Shown: positions 12,107 through 21,976 of the stretch, piece after piece
Layout: each line of letters begins with the position of its first letter
Position numbering within the stretch: the first letter of the stretch is position 1
NCBI RefSeq assembly: GCF_902167145.1
Contig: NC_050100.1
Location: 193,123,439 to 193,187,438, forward strand
Direction: 5' to 3'
DNA from: Zea mays
Taxonomy: Eukaryota; Streptophyta; Magnoliopsida; Poales; Poaceae
DNA: 64,000 nt
Position numbers and translations under genes: made by a program
The notes under the pieces: generated by a model
The model's input: the letters and a program-made list of their open reading frames with translations, nothing else
What the model was told of the DNA's origin: nothing
Databases searched by the model: none

Positions 12107-14507
12107 ATGGCGCCTACAAGTGGATCCGGCTCTGGGACGCAAGCTAATCGTCCACCGTTGTCTTCACATGGTGCTGCAACGAGGAGGGGGAGGGTGAGGG
12201 TGACCTCAACTACAAATCGTGCTGGTGATGCTGCTGGTACACATACATCGACGCCGACGCCGAGTGCAGACCCATCAAGTGCCGGCGATGCTACTGCTAG
12301 TGGCACACCATCATCAAGTACCAATGCTCCACCTGCGGCAGCAGCACCACAATCAGGTATAGATAATGTCATTGTGGAAGATGATGATACTGTTATTGTT
12401 GGGACGAAGAGGAAGCTAAAATCTGATGTTTGGCTAGAGTTTGAACAAGTAACTGTTGGTGGTAAATTAAAAGCTCAATGTAATTTGTGTAAAAAGCAAT
12501 TAGTTGGAGATAGTAAAGCTGGTACAACTCATTTGCGTAGTCATCTTGGAAGTTGTCAATCATGGCAAGTTAGAAAAGGATTAAAGCAAGCAACCTTGAA
12601 GTTGAGTAAGGATGAACATGGAGCAATAATAGTTGATAAGTATGTTTTTGATCAACAAGTTGCTAGGAAAGAACTCGCAATAATGATATGTGTCCACGAG
12701 TATCCGCTTTCAATGGTTGACCATGTTGGTTTTAAGAGATTTTGTGCAGCTCTACAGCCTCTTTTCAAAACAATGTCTAGGAACACTATTAAAAAGGACA
12801 TTTTAGATATGTATGAGGTGCAGAGGAGTTCTATGATCAATTTCTTTCAAAAGTGTCAATCTCGGATTGCTGTAACTACTGATATGTGGACAGCAAATCA
12901 TCAAAAAAAGGATATATGTCGGTTACAGTACATTTCATTGATGATGAATGGAAGCTGAAATCATTTCTTTTGAGGTAACTGTTACTTGTAGTTCATATTT
13001 GTGGTTGAATTCTAGTTTCTTTGGTGCTTACATTTATTACTGCTGTTGTAGGTTCATATATGTGCCCGCTCCACATACAGGAGAAATTATAAGTGATGTT
13101 CTTTACGAAGTCTTACAAGATTGGCAAATTGAGAAGAAAATCTCGACAGTGACTCTTGACAACTGCACCACTAATGATAATTTGATGTGTTGCATGCAAG
13201 ATAAGTTACCCCTTTCCTCTCTCATGCTAGATGGCAAATTGTTACAAATGCGTTGTGCTGCACACATCATAAATCTTATAGTCAAAGATGGAATGAGTGT
13301 TATGGATGCGGGTATTGAAAGGGTGCGTGATAGTGTTGGATTTTGGTGTGACACTCCAAAAAGACATGAGCGTTTTGAACGCACAGCAACACAAATGAAT
13401 GTTAAATATGAGAGAAGGATAGCTCTCGATTGTAAGACTAGATGGAATTCAACCTACATTATGCTTAGCACCGCACTTGATTATCAAGTAGTGTTTGATC
13501 GCCTAGCAATTAAAGAAAAGCTTTGTGCTCCTTTTAAGCCAACCATAGAGGACTAGGAATTTGCTAAAGAGCTTTGTGGTAGGCTTAAGATGTTCTTTGA
13601 TGTAACTGAGCTATTATCAGGAACCAATTATGTGACAGCAGATTTGTTTTTCCCAAAAATATGTGGAATTTATTTGGCTATTGAGAAATGGAGAACTAGT
13701 GCTATCCCAAAGGTAGAACAAATGTCTTCCTTGATGAAAGACAAATTCAAAAAGTACTGGTCAGATGTGCATGGCCTTATGGAATTAGCTACAGTTTTGG
13801 ATCCTAGGTTTAAATTGAAATTCATGAAAGCTTTCTTTACCACCATTTATGGGGAAGAGAGTCCAATCACAAGTAGTGAGTTGTCTAGGGTTCGGAGTTT
13901 GTTGTATGAGCTTGTCTTGGAGTACCAAGATCCAAAGGAGGGTGTGGCAACAACTGATGGTGTAGGTACTAAGAATGTTGTCGTTAATGAAGGTGATGAC
14001 CTTATGCTTGGCATATTTGATAAGTTCATGTCAGAGGAACCGGAAACATCTTCAACCTATATGCGCACTGAGTTAGATTTGTATTTGGAAGAGCCAACAC
14101 TTCCAAGAACTCAAGAGCTTGACATTATTTCTTGGTGGCAACACGCGGGAATTAAATACCCAACTCTTAGAAAAATTGCTCGGGATATCATGGCAATTCC
14201 AGTTACAACAGTGGCATCAGAATCTGTTTTTAGTACTGGAGGGAGGGTAATTAGCCCACATCGAAGTAGACTTGCTCCAAAAACAGTTGAAGGCTTGATG
14301 TGTATGCAAGCTTGGTCTCGTGCAGACATGTTAGGTGATCAATCTTGTTTTATAAATGCACTAGCAACTTGTTTGGAGGATGAAGAGGAACAAATGGTAA
14401 TAGTGGTTTTGTACTTTTGTTAACATTTATTTTCTTTGCTTTCATTGACTGAATACTTATATTTACTTGTACATTTCACTATTTGTTAGGATGAACCAAA
14501 TTGTTGA
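12107..14507 (+). pseudogene. hAT transposase (BED zinc finger, hATC), frameshift and nonsense
   Basis: I prefer the start ATG at 12107 (MAPTSGSGS). A disordered N-terminus of about 100 residues is followed by a BED finger (about residues 105-150, CNLCKK then HLRSHLGSC). The catalytic RNase H-like region begins with TTDMW. A C-terminal dimerisation domain spans about 14110-14330, with SWWQHAGIKYPTLRKIARD and ASESVFSTGGR. Two introns are inferred: 12975-13051 (GT...AG, restoring FIYVPAP) and 14397-14489. Breaks: the A-run at 12903-12909 appears one base short, shifting the frame, and TAG at 13554-13556 replaces a Trp codon. Confidence 0.88.
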
Positions 14508-15060
14508 TATGTTGAATGCTCCATAGGTTGATGACTTGATGTTCAACAAAGGTAAATACTTATAATTTTGAAGTATTTTCTTTGCTTTGATTAACTAAAT
14601 AATTATTTTGTCTTGGCTGTGCACTGTGCTACAGTCTTTGTGCAGGCGTGCAGCAAGCTGCAAGGAGCAGCAGCGTTGCTGTCCAAACTCCAAATCTGTG
14701 CAGCAGCCAGCAAGCTGCAAGCAGCAGCAGTAGCACTGCTGGCGGCCTGGCGCACAGCGCACTGGTGTTGGCGTGTTGCTGTCCAAGCACTGCTGGGTGC
14801 TGCCGCACTGGCGCACATGTGTTGCTGACTTGCTGTTCAAGCACTACTGTTTTGTTAAGAGACCTTTACTGTTTTGTTAAGAGACCTTTGCAGCTTTGCT
14901 GTTTTGTTGAATTAAATATTTGAATACTTTGAAGTTTGGTAACAATACTCGTTTATTGTTTTGTAACAGTACTCATATATTGTTTGGTTCAAGTGTAAAC
15001 GCTAATGTACTCATATATTGTTTTGTCAACCTTCTGTAACAGTACAGATATATTGTTTGT
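14508..15060 (+). other. hAT 3' noncoding region
   Basis: The first part (about 14640-14830) is GCAGCAGC/CTGCTG-rich low-complexity sequence that yields spurious frames on both strands. The second part (about 14850-15060) has repeated short units around TTTGTTAAGAGACCTTT and ACTCATATATTGTTT. No gene is seen. Confidence 0.6.
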
Positions 15061-15066
15061 GATTAT

Positions 15067-15172
15067 ACCCGCGGGTATCCGATACCCGCCCGATACCCGA
15101 TGGGTACGGGCATGGGTACAAATTCCTACCCGCGGGTATAGTCACGGGCGGGTATGAGTAATACCCGCGGGT
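15067..15172. promoter_or_regulatory. hAT right subterminal palindromes
   Basis: ACCCGCGGGT at 15067-15076, 15128-15137 and 15163-15172, separated by CACGGGCGGGTA-type half sites. They mirror the left end and probably bind transposase. Confidence 0.65.
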
Positions 15173-15230
15173 ATTGTCGCGGGCGGATATTTACCATACC
15201 CGATCCGAACCCGACCCATTGCCATCCCTA

Positions 15231-15238
15231 TGTTCACT
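15231..15238. repeat. 8-bp target-site duplication of the hAT element, right copy
   Basis: TGTTCACT, matching 11372-11379. Confidence 0.95.
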
Positions 15239-15675
15239 GTCCGGTGCGCCTTCTGGTGCTGCTCTGACTTCTGCGCGAACTGTCCGCGCACTGTAGCTCA
15301 CTGTTCACCTTTTGCAGACGACCGTTGGCGCTGTTAGTCGTTGCCTTGCATGGTACACCGGACAGTCTGGTGAATTATAGCGGAGAGGCTCCCCGAAAAC
15401 CCGAAGCTATCTAGTTGGAGTTGATCCACCCTGGTGCACCGAACACTGTCCGATGGTGCACCGGTGAAAGTGCATTCATCCCTTTTGTAAGTTTTGGTGA
15501 TTTGGATAACAACACATTTAAAGGTCTAACAAGTTTGCTAAGTGTTGAACAGGAAATGCAGTATGATGAACATACTTGAATAGTGTATAATGATCAGTGA
15601 ACAAATGTTCAACACAAGGTTAAATAACAGTCAGACAATGCAAATGGATATAATATGGTCTCTATATTGGTTTGA

Positions 15676-15820
15676 ATATATGGACAAGACCTGAGAAATC
15701 ACTATGCATAAATATGATCATGATAGAGGTTGAAGTGATTAAGAGGATTGGTCAAGCCAAAGCGAATGAGATATGTGGAATCATGAATTGGCTTGACCAT
15801 ATTACTATTAGTCCATATAT
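15676..15820. repeat. Nested inverted repeats in the E3 LTR
   Basis: An outer 10-bp perfect pair (15676-15685 with 15811-15820) encloses an inner 11-bp perfect pair (15750-15760 with 15788-15798). A transcript reading through could fold into a long hairpin. No protein is predicted here. Confidence 0.8.
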
Positions 15821-16665
15821 GCTTCTATGAGAATCAAACTAGAGCTTGATTGATCTTAGCATTTATATCTAGATGACATTCAAGCAAAGTTCACAATATT
15901 GAAGAAATGATTCTCTTAATGGATGCTCAATATGATGTGACTCAAGAATGGCTTGATAGGATGAAGATAGCAAGGAAAGGGCTTCGAGGAACTAAGCGAA
16001 GGTGAAGGCCAAGCGATGGCTTGTGGACCGAGGTACCATGGCTAAGGTGAAGAAGAGAGTACTTGCACTAAGTCGATGAACTAATCAACTATGAAGAGTT
16101 ATAATATGTTGATGCATCAGTAAAGTGACTTGAAGCCATGATTTGAACTCATATATGGTGAAATGGTACAAGTCACAGGGTTTGCTTTGTGTTTGCTTCA
16201 AAAGGTGAGACAAGGATGTTTGTGATCCTTATGAAGTAACGCCATGGAGAAATCACACATGAGACACCAATTTCTCAAGGAGTTTACTTAATTATATTTT
16301 ATTTAACTTGAGTATAGGAATCGTCGTACTATCAAGGGGGATCCAAAAAGAAGTTTGGTGTTGGTACTAAAGCTCAAAATCCTTGATCTAAAACTTCCAT
16401 TTTACCCTTGTTAATCCTTAGTGAAAGTATGTAGTACAACCTTTTTAAGTCTATCTTGGCCAAAATTGCTCTCTGGAAAATACTGGTTCAGCCGGACACT
16501 CAACCGGTTTTCATGGTGGAAACCGGCTCAACCGGTTTTTGTACTGTTCACTTTTTTTGCCAATCTGTTGTGTCAGCCAAAATGTTGTGCATAGGTTTTT
16601 GAAAACCGGTTCAACCGGTTTTTGTGCTGAAAAGTCAAAAACGGCTAGTTTTGGAGCCCCACCTA

Positions 16666-16670
16666 TATAC
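16666..16670. repeat. Target-site duplication of E4, left copy (TATAC)
   Basis: TATAC precedes the E4 LTR and matches 33300-33304. The duplicated site is part of the sequence CTATATAC in the E3 LTR. Confidence 0.93.
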
Positions 16671-17879
16671 TGAAAGGGAATGTGTCCTTGGGCCATTTCC
16701 ATAGTGTTTTGGTAATTAAGTGCCCAACACATATTCTCTAAGTGTTAAATTGTGCCAAAGATTGAAGAAGTACAATTCATGTAACAAGGTATGTTTCTAG
16801 ACTTAGTACATTTGTTTGAGTACTAATGAAGTTATCTAAGTGCTAGAAACAGGAAAAGAAAAGATTGGAAAAGAGTGCTTGTGTACAGCCAAGACTCAGC
16901 TCGGCTTGGCACACCGGACTGTCCAGTGGTGCACCGGACAGTGTCCGGTGCGCCAGGCTAGACTCTGGTGAACAGGCCACTCTCAGGAATATTTGGCGGC
17001 GTACGGCTATAATTCACCGGGCTGTCTGGTGGTGCACCGGACTGTCCGGTGAGCCAACGGTCGCCAGCGCAACGGTCGGTCGCGCAATCCGCGGGCGACG
17101 CGTGGCCCGCGCCAACGGTCGGCAGGGGGCACCAGACTGTCCGGTGTGCACCGGACAGTGTCCGGTGCGCCAACCAGCCCGGAGTTGCAACGGTCGACTG
17201 CGCCAGAAAAGGAAACAAATCCGCACCGGACCGTCTACAGTGGATGTCCGGTGGTGCACCGGACTGTCCGGTGCGCCACCCGACAGAAGGCAAGGATAGC
17301 CTTCCTTGTTGGCTTCCAACGGCCCTAGCTGCCTTGGGGCTATAAAAGGGACCCCTAGGCGCATGGAGGAGTTATCTAAGCATTCAATAAGCAATTCTAA
17401 GTCTCCACACACTTGATCGATCGTGTTAGTAATTTGAGCTCCGTTCTTGCTGTGAACTCTATGTGCTGCGGATTTGTGTGTGTTGCTCCCAACCTTACTC
17501 TTGTGTTTACATTGTGATCGTTGTTGTAAAGGCGAGAGGCTCCAACTTGTGGAGATTCCTCGCAAACGGGAAAAGATATAAGCAAAGAGAAGTCGTGGTA
17601 TTCAAGTTGATCATTGGATCACTTGAAAGGGGTTGAGTGCAACCCTCGTTCATTGGGACGCCACAACGTGGAGGTAGGCAAGTGTTATACTTGGCCGAAC
17701 CATGGGATAAACCACTGTGTCTCTAGTGTTATCTTTCTTTGTGATTATTGTGATTCGTAAGAGCTCACTCTATAGCCACTTGGTTCTTTTGAGCACTAAC
17801 ATATTTACAACCAAGTTTTGTGGCTATTAGTTGTTGAATTTTACTGGATCACCTATTCACCCCCCTCTAGGTGCTCTCA
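16671..17879 (+). repeat. E4 5' LTR
   Basis: 1209 bp, TGAAAGGGAA...GGTGCTCTCA. It contains near-palindromes of ACCGGACTGTCCGGT type at about 16909-17276 and a TATA box at 17341-17349. Its end is the reverse complement of the type of sequence that begins the plus-strand reading of E1's LTRs, so E1 and E4 are relatives in opposite orientation. Confidence 0.93.
17341..17349 (+). promoter_or_regulatory. E4 5' LTR TATA box
   Basis: TATAAAAGG just after the palindrome cluster and followed by GACCCCTAGG. The same motif is at 32706-32714 in the 3' LTR. It is the likely core promoter for E4 transcription. Confidence 0.75.
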
Positions 17880-17881
17880 AT

Positions 17882-17893
17882 TGGTATCGGAGA
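17882..17893 (+). other. E4 primer-binding site
   Basis: TGGTATCGGAGA, two bases inside the LTR. It differs at two positions from the usual TGGTATCAGAGC, so pairing with initiator tRNA-Met would be weakened. Confidence 0.8.
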
Positions 17894-17929
17894 CATTATC
17901 TTCACGTAAGGGACTAATCGCCCGAAGAG

Positions 17930-18724
17930 ATGGGTCCTAAGGGAAAGGGGATGGTGGTCAATGACAAGGAAAAGGAGTCCTTCCTCAACGAGCCAAGGGA
18001 CGACAAGCCCACCGACTCTGGCTCGAGTCATAAGAAGAAGGACGGGAAGAAGAAGAGGCGCATCAAGAAAATCGTCTACTACGACAGCGACGAATCTTCT
18101 TCTTCACCAAGAGACGACGACGAGAAAAAGAAACCGCTTAATTCAAATTATTCATTTGATTATTCTCGTATTCCTTTTAATTCCAATGCTCATTTACTTT
18201 CAATTCCTCTTGGTAAACCTCCACACTTTGATGGAGAGGACTACTCTTTTTGGAGTCACAAAATGCGTAGTCATCTATTCTCTCTCCATCCTAGTATTTG
18301 GGATATAGTTGAACATGGAATGCAATTTGATAGTACAGATAACCCTGTGTTTATTAACGAGCAAATACATAAGAATGCACAAGCTACCACTGTTTTGCTA
18401 GCATCTTTGTGTAGGGATGAATACAACAAGGTGAGCGGCTTGGACAATGCCAAGCAAATTTGGGATACCCTCAAGATCTCTCATGAGGGTAATGATGCCA
18501 CCATGATCACCAAGATGGAGTTGGTGGAAGGCGAGCTGGGAAGGTTCACAATGATCAGGGGAGAAGATGCAACACAAACATACAATAGGCTCAAGACCCT
18601 GGTCAACAAGATTAGGAGTTATGGGAGCACAAGATGGACGGACCACGACGTCGTCCGACTTATGCTAAGGTCATTCACGGTAATTGACCCCCATCTTGTT
18701 AATCTAATTCGTGAGAATCCCAGG
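17930..18724 (+). pseudogene. E4 gag, N-terminal part (cut by E5)
   Basis: Starts MGPKGKGMVVND with a Lys/Ser-rich head, then the UBN2-type gag core (FDGEDYSFWSHKM, KQIWDTLKISHEG, ELGRFTMIRGEDATQTYNRLKTL). The frame runs into E5 after the residues RENPR and resumes at 26479 with YTKLTPEEIL. The host frame continues across the duplicated CCAGG. Frames extending past 18724 belong to E5's LTR, not to gag. Confidence 0.88.
18720..18724. repeat. Target-site duplication of E5, left copy (CCAGG)
   Basis: CCAGG before TGTCGGTG, repeated at 26474-26478 after the second LTR. Confidence 0.93.
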
Positions 18725-19353
18725 TGTCGGTGTTTTGGGTCCGACTGCACACCCGGGGTTGCCCCTCAAGGTGTTTTTAGGGGTAGGACGGTGTCGACGA
18801 CTGTAGCAAAATGGTTCGTGCCAGATGCACGAGGGACAATGAACAAGGTTTACAGGTTCGGGCCGCTTAGAGATGCGTAACACCCTACGTCCTGGTGAGT
18901 ATGCTTGGTGAATGAGGTTACAGGAGAGCTCTCTGAATTGAGAATGCAGAGAGTTCGAGTGGGTGGCTAAGTAATAGGGTCGATTGTTCTGAAGGGGTGC
19001 CCCCTAGGCCTTATATACTCGACCGTGGGGCAATACATGTGGATATGATAACAATGTGTAGCTAAAATATAGTGAACCGCTTGAGTTTATCTCCCTGTAG
19101 CCCTGCCGACTTATCCTCGCATGGCTCCGCTGCATGGGGGCTCCAACGCGGGAAAGTCGGATCTCTGTTGTGGTCACTCGCTCGACGTTGTGGGTCGTCC
19201 GGGTTTGCACCAATCCGGCCTCATGTCGATCTGCTTTACTGGTTGTCTCTCCCCAGGCCCACGAAAGAATGACCTTACGATTTATCGGGCCCTTGGGCCT
19301 TTCGTGAGGTCTTTTACTCTTTTAGTGGACCCGGGGGACATCTATCCCCCACA
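18725..19353 (-). repeat. E5 3' LTR
   Basis: 629 bp, TGTCGGTGTTTTGGG...CTATCCCCCACA on the plus strand. A TATA-like TATATAAGG lies on the minus strand at 19009-19017. The CCCCCG just inside the LTR (19355-19360) gives a purine tract on the sense strand. Confidence 0.92.
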
Positions 19354-20437
19354 AGCCCCCGATCTTTGGGTTAATTTAGAGGTAATCAACCCAAAGATCC
19401 CAGGTCCAGCTTGCAGGTGATTTGAAGAAAATGACTTCTTATTGTCTCCTCCTGCTTTGATCACTCGTAGACCGAAGCTTTGTTTCGTGCTTGTGCCTTA
19501 GAGGTCGGCATTTCAATTTGTAGGATTCTGAACTTCATTACCCAATGGGTGTAGCCCCCGAGCTTCGAGTAAATTTTAGAAAATAATCTACTCGAAGGTC
19601 TTCCCCAGAAATTATTTCCATTTGCGCTTCTGCGTTTTGGTTGAGGGCCGGCCTTTTAATCTTATCCCACGCCTTAGAAGTCAGCACTATCTTGGCTTGG
19701 AATGATAATCCATGGGGTGCACCGGAGGTGCACCCAATGGGTGTAGCCCCCGACCTTCAAATGGATTTTTGAGGATAATCCATTCGAAGGTCTTCCTTTT
19801 GTGTCTCTTTGCTGAAAATTATCCTTTCTGTTTGTAAAAATTGGCATGAAGCTATCCACATTATGCTTTGGAGGTCAGCATTATGTCATCAGTATTATGC
19901 TTCAGAGGTCAGCATATATTTTGTCTTTAGCAGCCGAGTTCGCAATCCATCCATATCTTGCTAGGTAGTGCAATTTATTTGCTCTGCGACTGATTGGACG
20001 TTTGATGGACGTTCTCTGTCTAGTCTTCACGTCGCTTCTGTCGGCCATATTTTGTACTTCACTGGCTATATTTGGCTTTCCTCTGATCCTTACTGATATC
20101 TCATTTTTGTCTTGAGGTATTCACTGCGTGCCCTGCACAGATGTGACCGTTTTGAAAAAAAATATACTGATAATTCCTGGGCGTCCCCCCCAATGGGTGT
20201 GGGCAAGGGACGGCTTGGTACGCTGAGTGTTTTAGCCGGCTGCTTCTGAGTAGTAATGTGATGTGACGGCGGGTGTAATCATATCCTCCGCGCTGTTGAC
20301 TGGAGTCCCAATGGGTGTTGTGTTGCGTGAAACGGCGTCAGCTGCCTGACGTGTCTTCAGACGGGTTGAAGTGCTTATTGAATGCTTTGCGACTGTTCAG
20401 TGACCGCGGTTGGAGGTGAGCGGTTGCCTTCTCCTTC
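19354..20437. other. E5 noncoding segment between 3' LTR and antisense gene A
   Basis: No credible gene. It has two diverged copies of a unit beginning CCCAATGGGTGTAGCCCCCG (about 19540 and 19734), each followed by a stretch ending CGAAGGTCTTCC. The short core CAATGGGTGT recurs at about 20193 and 20308, and again inside antisense gene B. Other repeats include AGGTCAGCAT (19861-19915). Confidence 0.6.
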
Positions 20438-20445
20438 TATAAATA
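20438..20445 (+). promoter_or_regulatory. TATA box for antisense gene A
   Basis: TATAAATA on the plus strand, 80 bp before an ATG in CCACCATGG context (20526). Its position suggests an internal promoter opposite in direction to E5's LTR transcription. Confidence 0.6.
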
Positions 20446-20525
20446 ACGACGTTGTCTCTCTGGCTTTTTCACATCTCTCGCTGTTCTCTGTTGCTTCCCT
20501 TTCTTCTCTCCCTTTTGCTTCCACC

Positions 20526-20945
20526 ATGGGCAAGAACAATAAGCGCAAGCGTGAGCCAACTCCTCCATCGGAGGAGTTTGGTGACTCGGAGTACTCAGAG
20601 GAGGAGTTCTCCTCTGAGTCTGAGGGGTCTCCGGCTCCCATCCCCCTGCGTGAGTCATCTGACGACTCAGACGACTCCCAGGGGCTCGCAGCGGAGGTCT
20701 GGACGTACATCCGGGCCGTCGAGCGCTCCGGGCTCGAGGGCTCGGATGAGTCGGAGTACTCCTCGGATGAGGAGGACTCGGACGGCGGCGGCGAGGACGA
20801 GGACGACGATGACGACGACGACGACGGTGGCGACGGTGATGGTGACGGCAGCGGCGGCGGCAGCAAGGGCAGCAACCGGGGCGGCAGCAGCAGGGGCAGC
20901 ACCAGGGGCGGCAGCGGCGGCGGCAGCAACATGGCCAGTGGCTAG
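20526..20945 (+). CDS. E5 antisense gene A: acidic Ser/Asp/Gly-rich protein, 139 aa
   Basis: Starts MGKNNKRKREPTPP at an ATG in near-ideal plant context (CCACCATGG), with a TATA box upstream, which is why I chose this start rather than the longer open frame from 20382. Residues 1-10 are a basic cluster that could be a nuclear signal. Residues 17-105 are Ser/Asp/Glu-rich with an Asp run. Residues 110-139 are a Gly/Ser/Arg tail. The composition suggests a disordered protein. Function is unknown. It is intact, unlike gene B, and lies antisense to E5 gag, as in Grande-type elements. It could also be low-complexity sequence that is open by composition. Confidence 0.55.
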   Translation: MGKNNKRKREPTPPSEEFGDSEYSEEEFSSESEGSPAPIPLRESSDDSDDSQGLAAEVWTYIRAVERSGLEGSDESEYSSDEEDSDGGGEDEDDDDDDDDGGDGDGDGSGGGSKGSNRGGSSRGSTRGGSGGGSNMASG

Positions 20946-21214
20946 ATGCCATTGGGCTTTTAGATATTAGTATAGTATAGTTAGAATAATGTAGTAGTAG
21001 TGTAGAGTAGTATAGCGTAGTGTAGTAGTAGTAGCAGTAATGTAATGTAGTAGTAGTAGGGAAATATCAACTTGTAAAGAGTTGATTTGTAAGTATGTTA
21101 TCTTCCTTCTAATGAAAGAATGATGTTGGCTTCTCCTTGATTATTGTCCTGCTCATTTGCGAAGATGATTCCTTTGAGACAGTAAGTGAATAACTTGGGC
21201 ATCAAACTGATGCT
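20946..21214. repeat. GTA-rich low-complexity tract after gene A
   Basis: About 20965-21062 is a run of TAGTA/GTAGTAG-type units on the plus strand, possibly part of gene A's 3' untranslated region. The remainder to 21214 shows nothing recognisable. Confidence 0.6.
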
Positions 21215-21830
21215 TTCAGAAATAGCTGCCGAGTAACTTGTAGACGGTGTCGGCGCTTTAGAGGTAACTGCCGAGTGACCGAACACAATATCGGAGTTTT
21301 AGAAATAACTGTCGAGCGACTTGAGACGATGTCAGAGGGCGACGTCAGCGTTTTTAGAGGTAACACCGAGCGACTGAAGGGCGACGTCGGCGTTTTAGAG
21401 GCAACGCCGAGCAACTGAACACTATATCAGCGTTTTAGAGGCAACGCCGAGTGATTGGAAAGCGACGTCAGCATTTTAGAGGTAATGCCGAGCGACTGAA
21501 CACGATATCAGCGTTTTAGAGGCAACGCCGAGCGATTGGAAAGCGACGTCAGCATTTTAGAGGTAATGCCGAGCGACTGAACACGATATCAGCGTTTTAG
21601 AGGTAACGCCGAGCGATTGGAAAGCGACGTCAGCATTTTAGAGGTAATACCGAGCGACTGAACACGATATCGGCGTTTTGGAGGCAACGCCGAGTGATAG
21701 CAGGCCGCGCGAGCCACTTTGAGGATGATAGCCGAGTGATGAGGTGGCGCACCGGTGTTTTGGAAATAACTGCCGGATGACCACGTGGCACGCCGGTGTT
21801 TTGGAAATAATCGCCGGGTGCTGACTGGGC
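21215..21830. repeat. Tandem array with alternating 41/40-bp units (81-bp period)
   Basis: Units beginning CAGCGTTTTAGAGG and CAGCATTTTAGAGG alternate. Starts at 21428, 21469, 21509, 21550, 21590, 21631 and 21671 are spaced 41, 40, 41, 40, 41, 40. More diverged units extend to both sides, including a variant GTGTTTTGGAAATAA near 21750 and 21793. The array lies just upstream of antisense gene B and may form part of its leader or promoter. Confidence 0.85.
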
Positions 21831-21976
21831 ACTTTTTGAAACGGTATCTGGCTCGAGAATATCCCATAAGTGCTGCGCTTTTAGCCGCCTCTGCTTTCCG
21901 TGCCCTAGTTCTTGCTTTCTCGCTTCCGAATCCTCTCTGTAATTCGCCTCCCACTCTGCTCGCCGGTAGAATCGAG

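Larger units (their letters stand above)
11380..15230 (+). mobile_element. hAT-family DNA transposon (Ac-type), 3.85 kb
   Basis: Terminal inverted repeats TAGGGATGGCAA (11380-11391) and TTGCCATCCCTA (15219-15230) are perfect over 12 bp and flanked by an 8-bp TSD. Both subterminal regions hold copies of the palindrome ACCCGCGGGT (11396, 11460, 15067, 15128, 15163), plus many half sites. In hAT elements such subterminal repeats are where the transposase binds. It encodes a BED-finger transposase with a hAT dimerisation domain, now broken. Intact ends mean it could still be moved by a transposase supplied in trans. Confidence 0.95.
10643..15464 (-). mobile_element. E2: partial SIRE-lineage LTR, same type as E1, carrying a hAT element and cut by E3
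   Basis: It starts TGAAAGTCGCCTAGAGG exactly as the E1 LTRs do and follows them through the TATA box (11205-11212, minus) and palindrome region. The hAT element interrupts it at 11380-15230. After the hAT copy the LTR resumes and stops abruptly at 15464, inside the palindrome region, where E3 begins. Roughly 250 bp of LTR would remain to the right of E3, outside this window. Whether it is a solo LTR or the end of a full element cannot be told here. Confidence 0.85.
15465..16670 (+). repeat. E3 5' LTR, first part
   Basis: Upstream half of the LTR, up to the E4 insertion; the rest is 33305-34111. It contains a nested fold-back: arms 15676-15685 and 15811-15820 (ATATATGGAC), and arms 15750-15760 and 15788-15798 (GGTCAAGCCAA). 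The 3' portion carries repeats of AACCGGTTCAACCGG style (16500-16620). The last bases, CTATATAC, look like a TATA box, and E4 is inserted there. Confidence 0.85.

Noticed and set aside
11611..12372. Minus-strand frames opposite the hAT leader and transposase start
   Set aside because: Shadows of GC-rich sequence; the plus strand carries the recognisable BED finger and hATC domain.
18725..18880. Apparent C-terminal extension of E4 gag into E5's LTR
   Set aside because: The residues after 18724 are LTR sequence and appear again at 25846-26001 in the other LTR; gag really resumes at 26479.
21215..21830. Possible CRISPR-like array because of regular repeats
   Set aside because: Units are contiguous with alternating half-units and no unique spacers, inside a plant retrotransposon.
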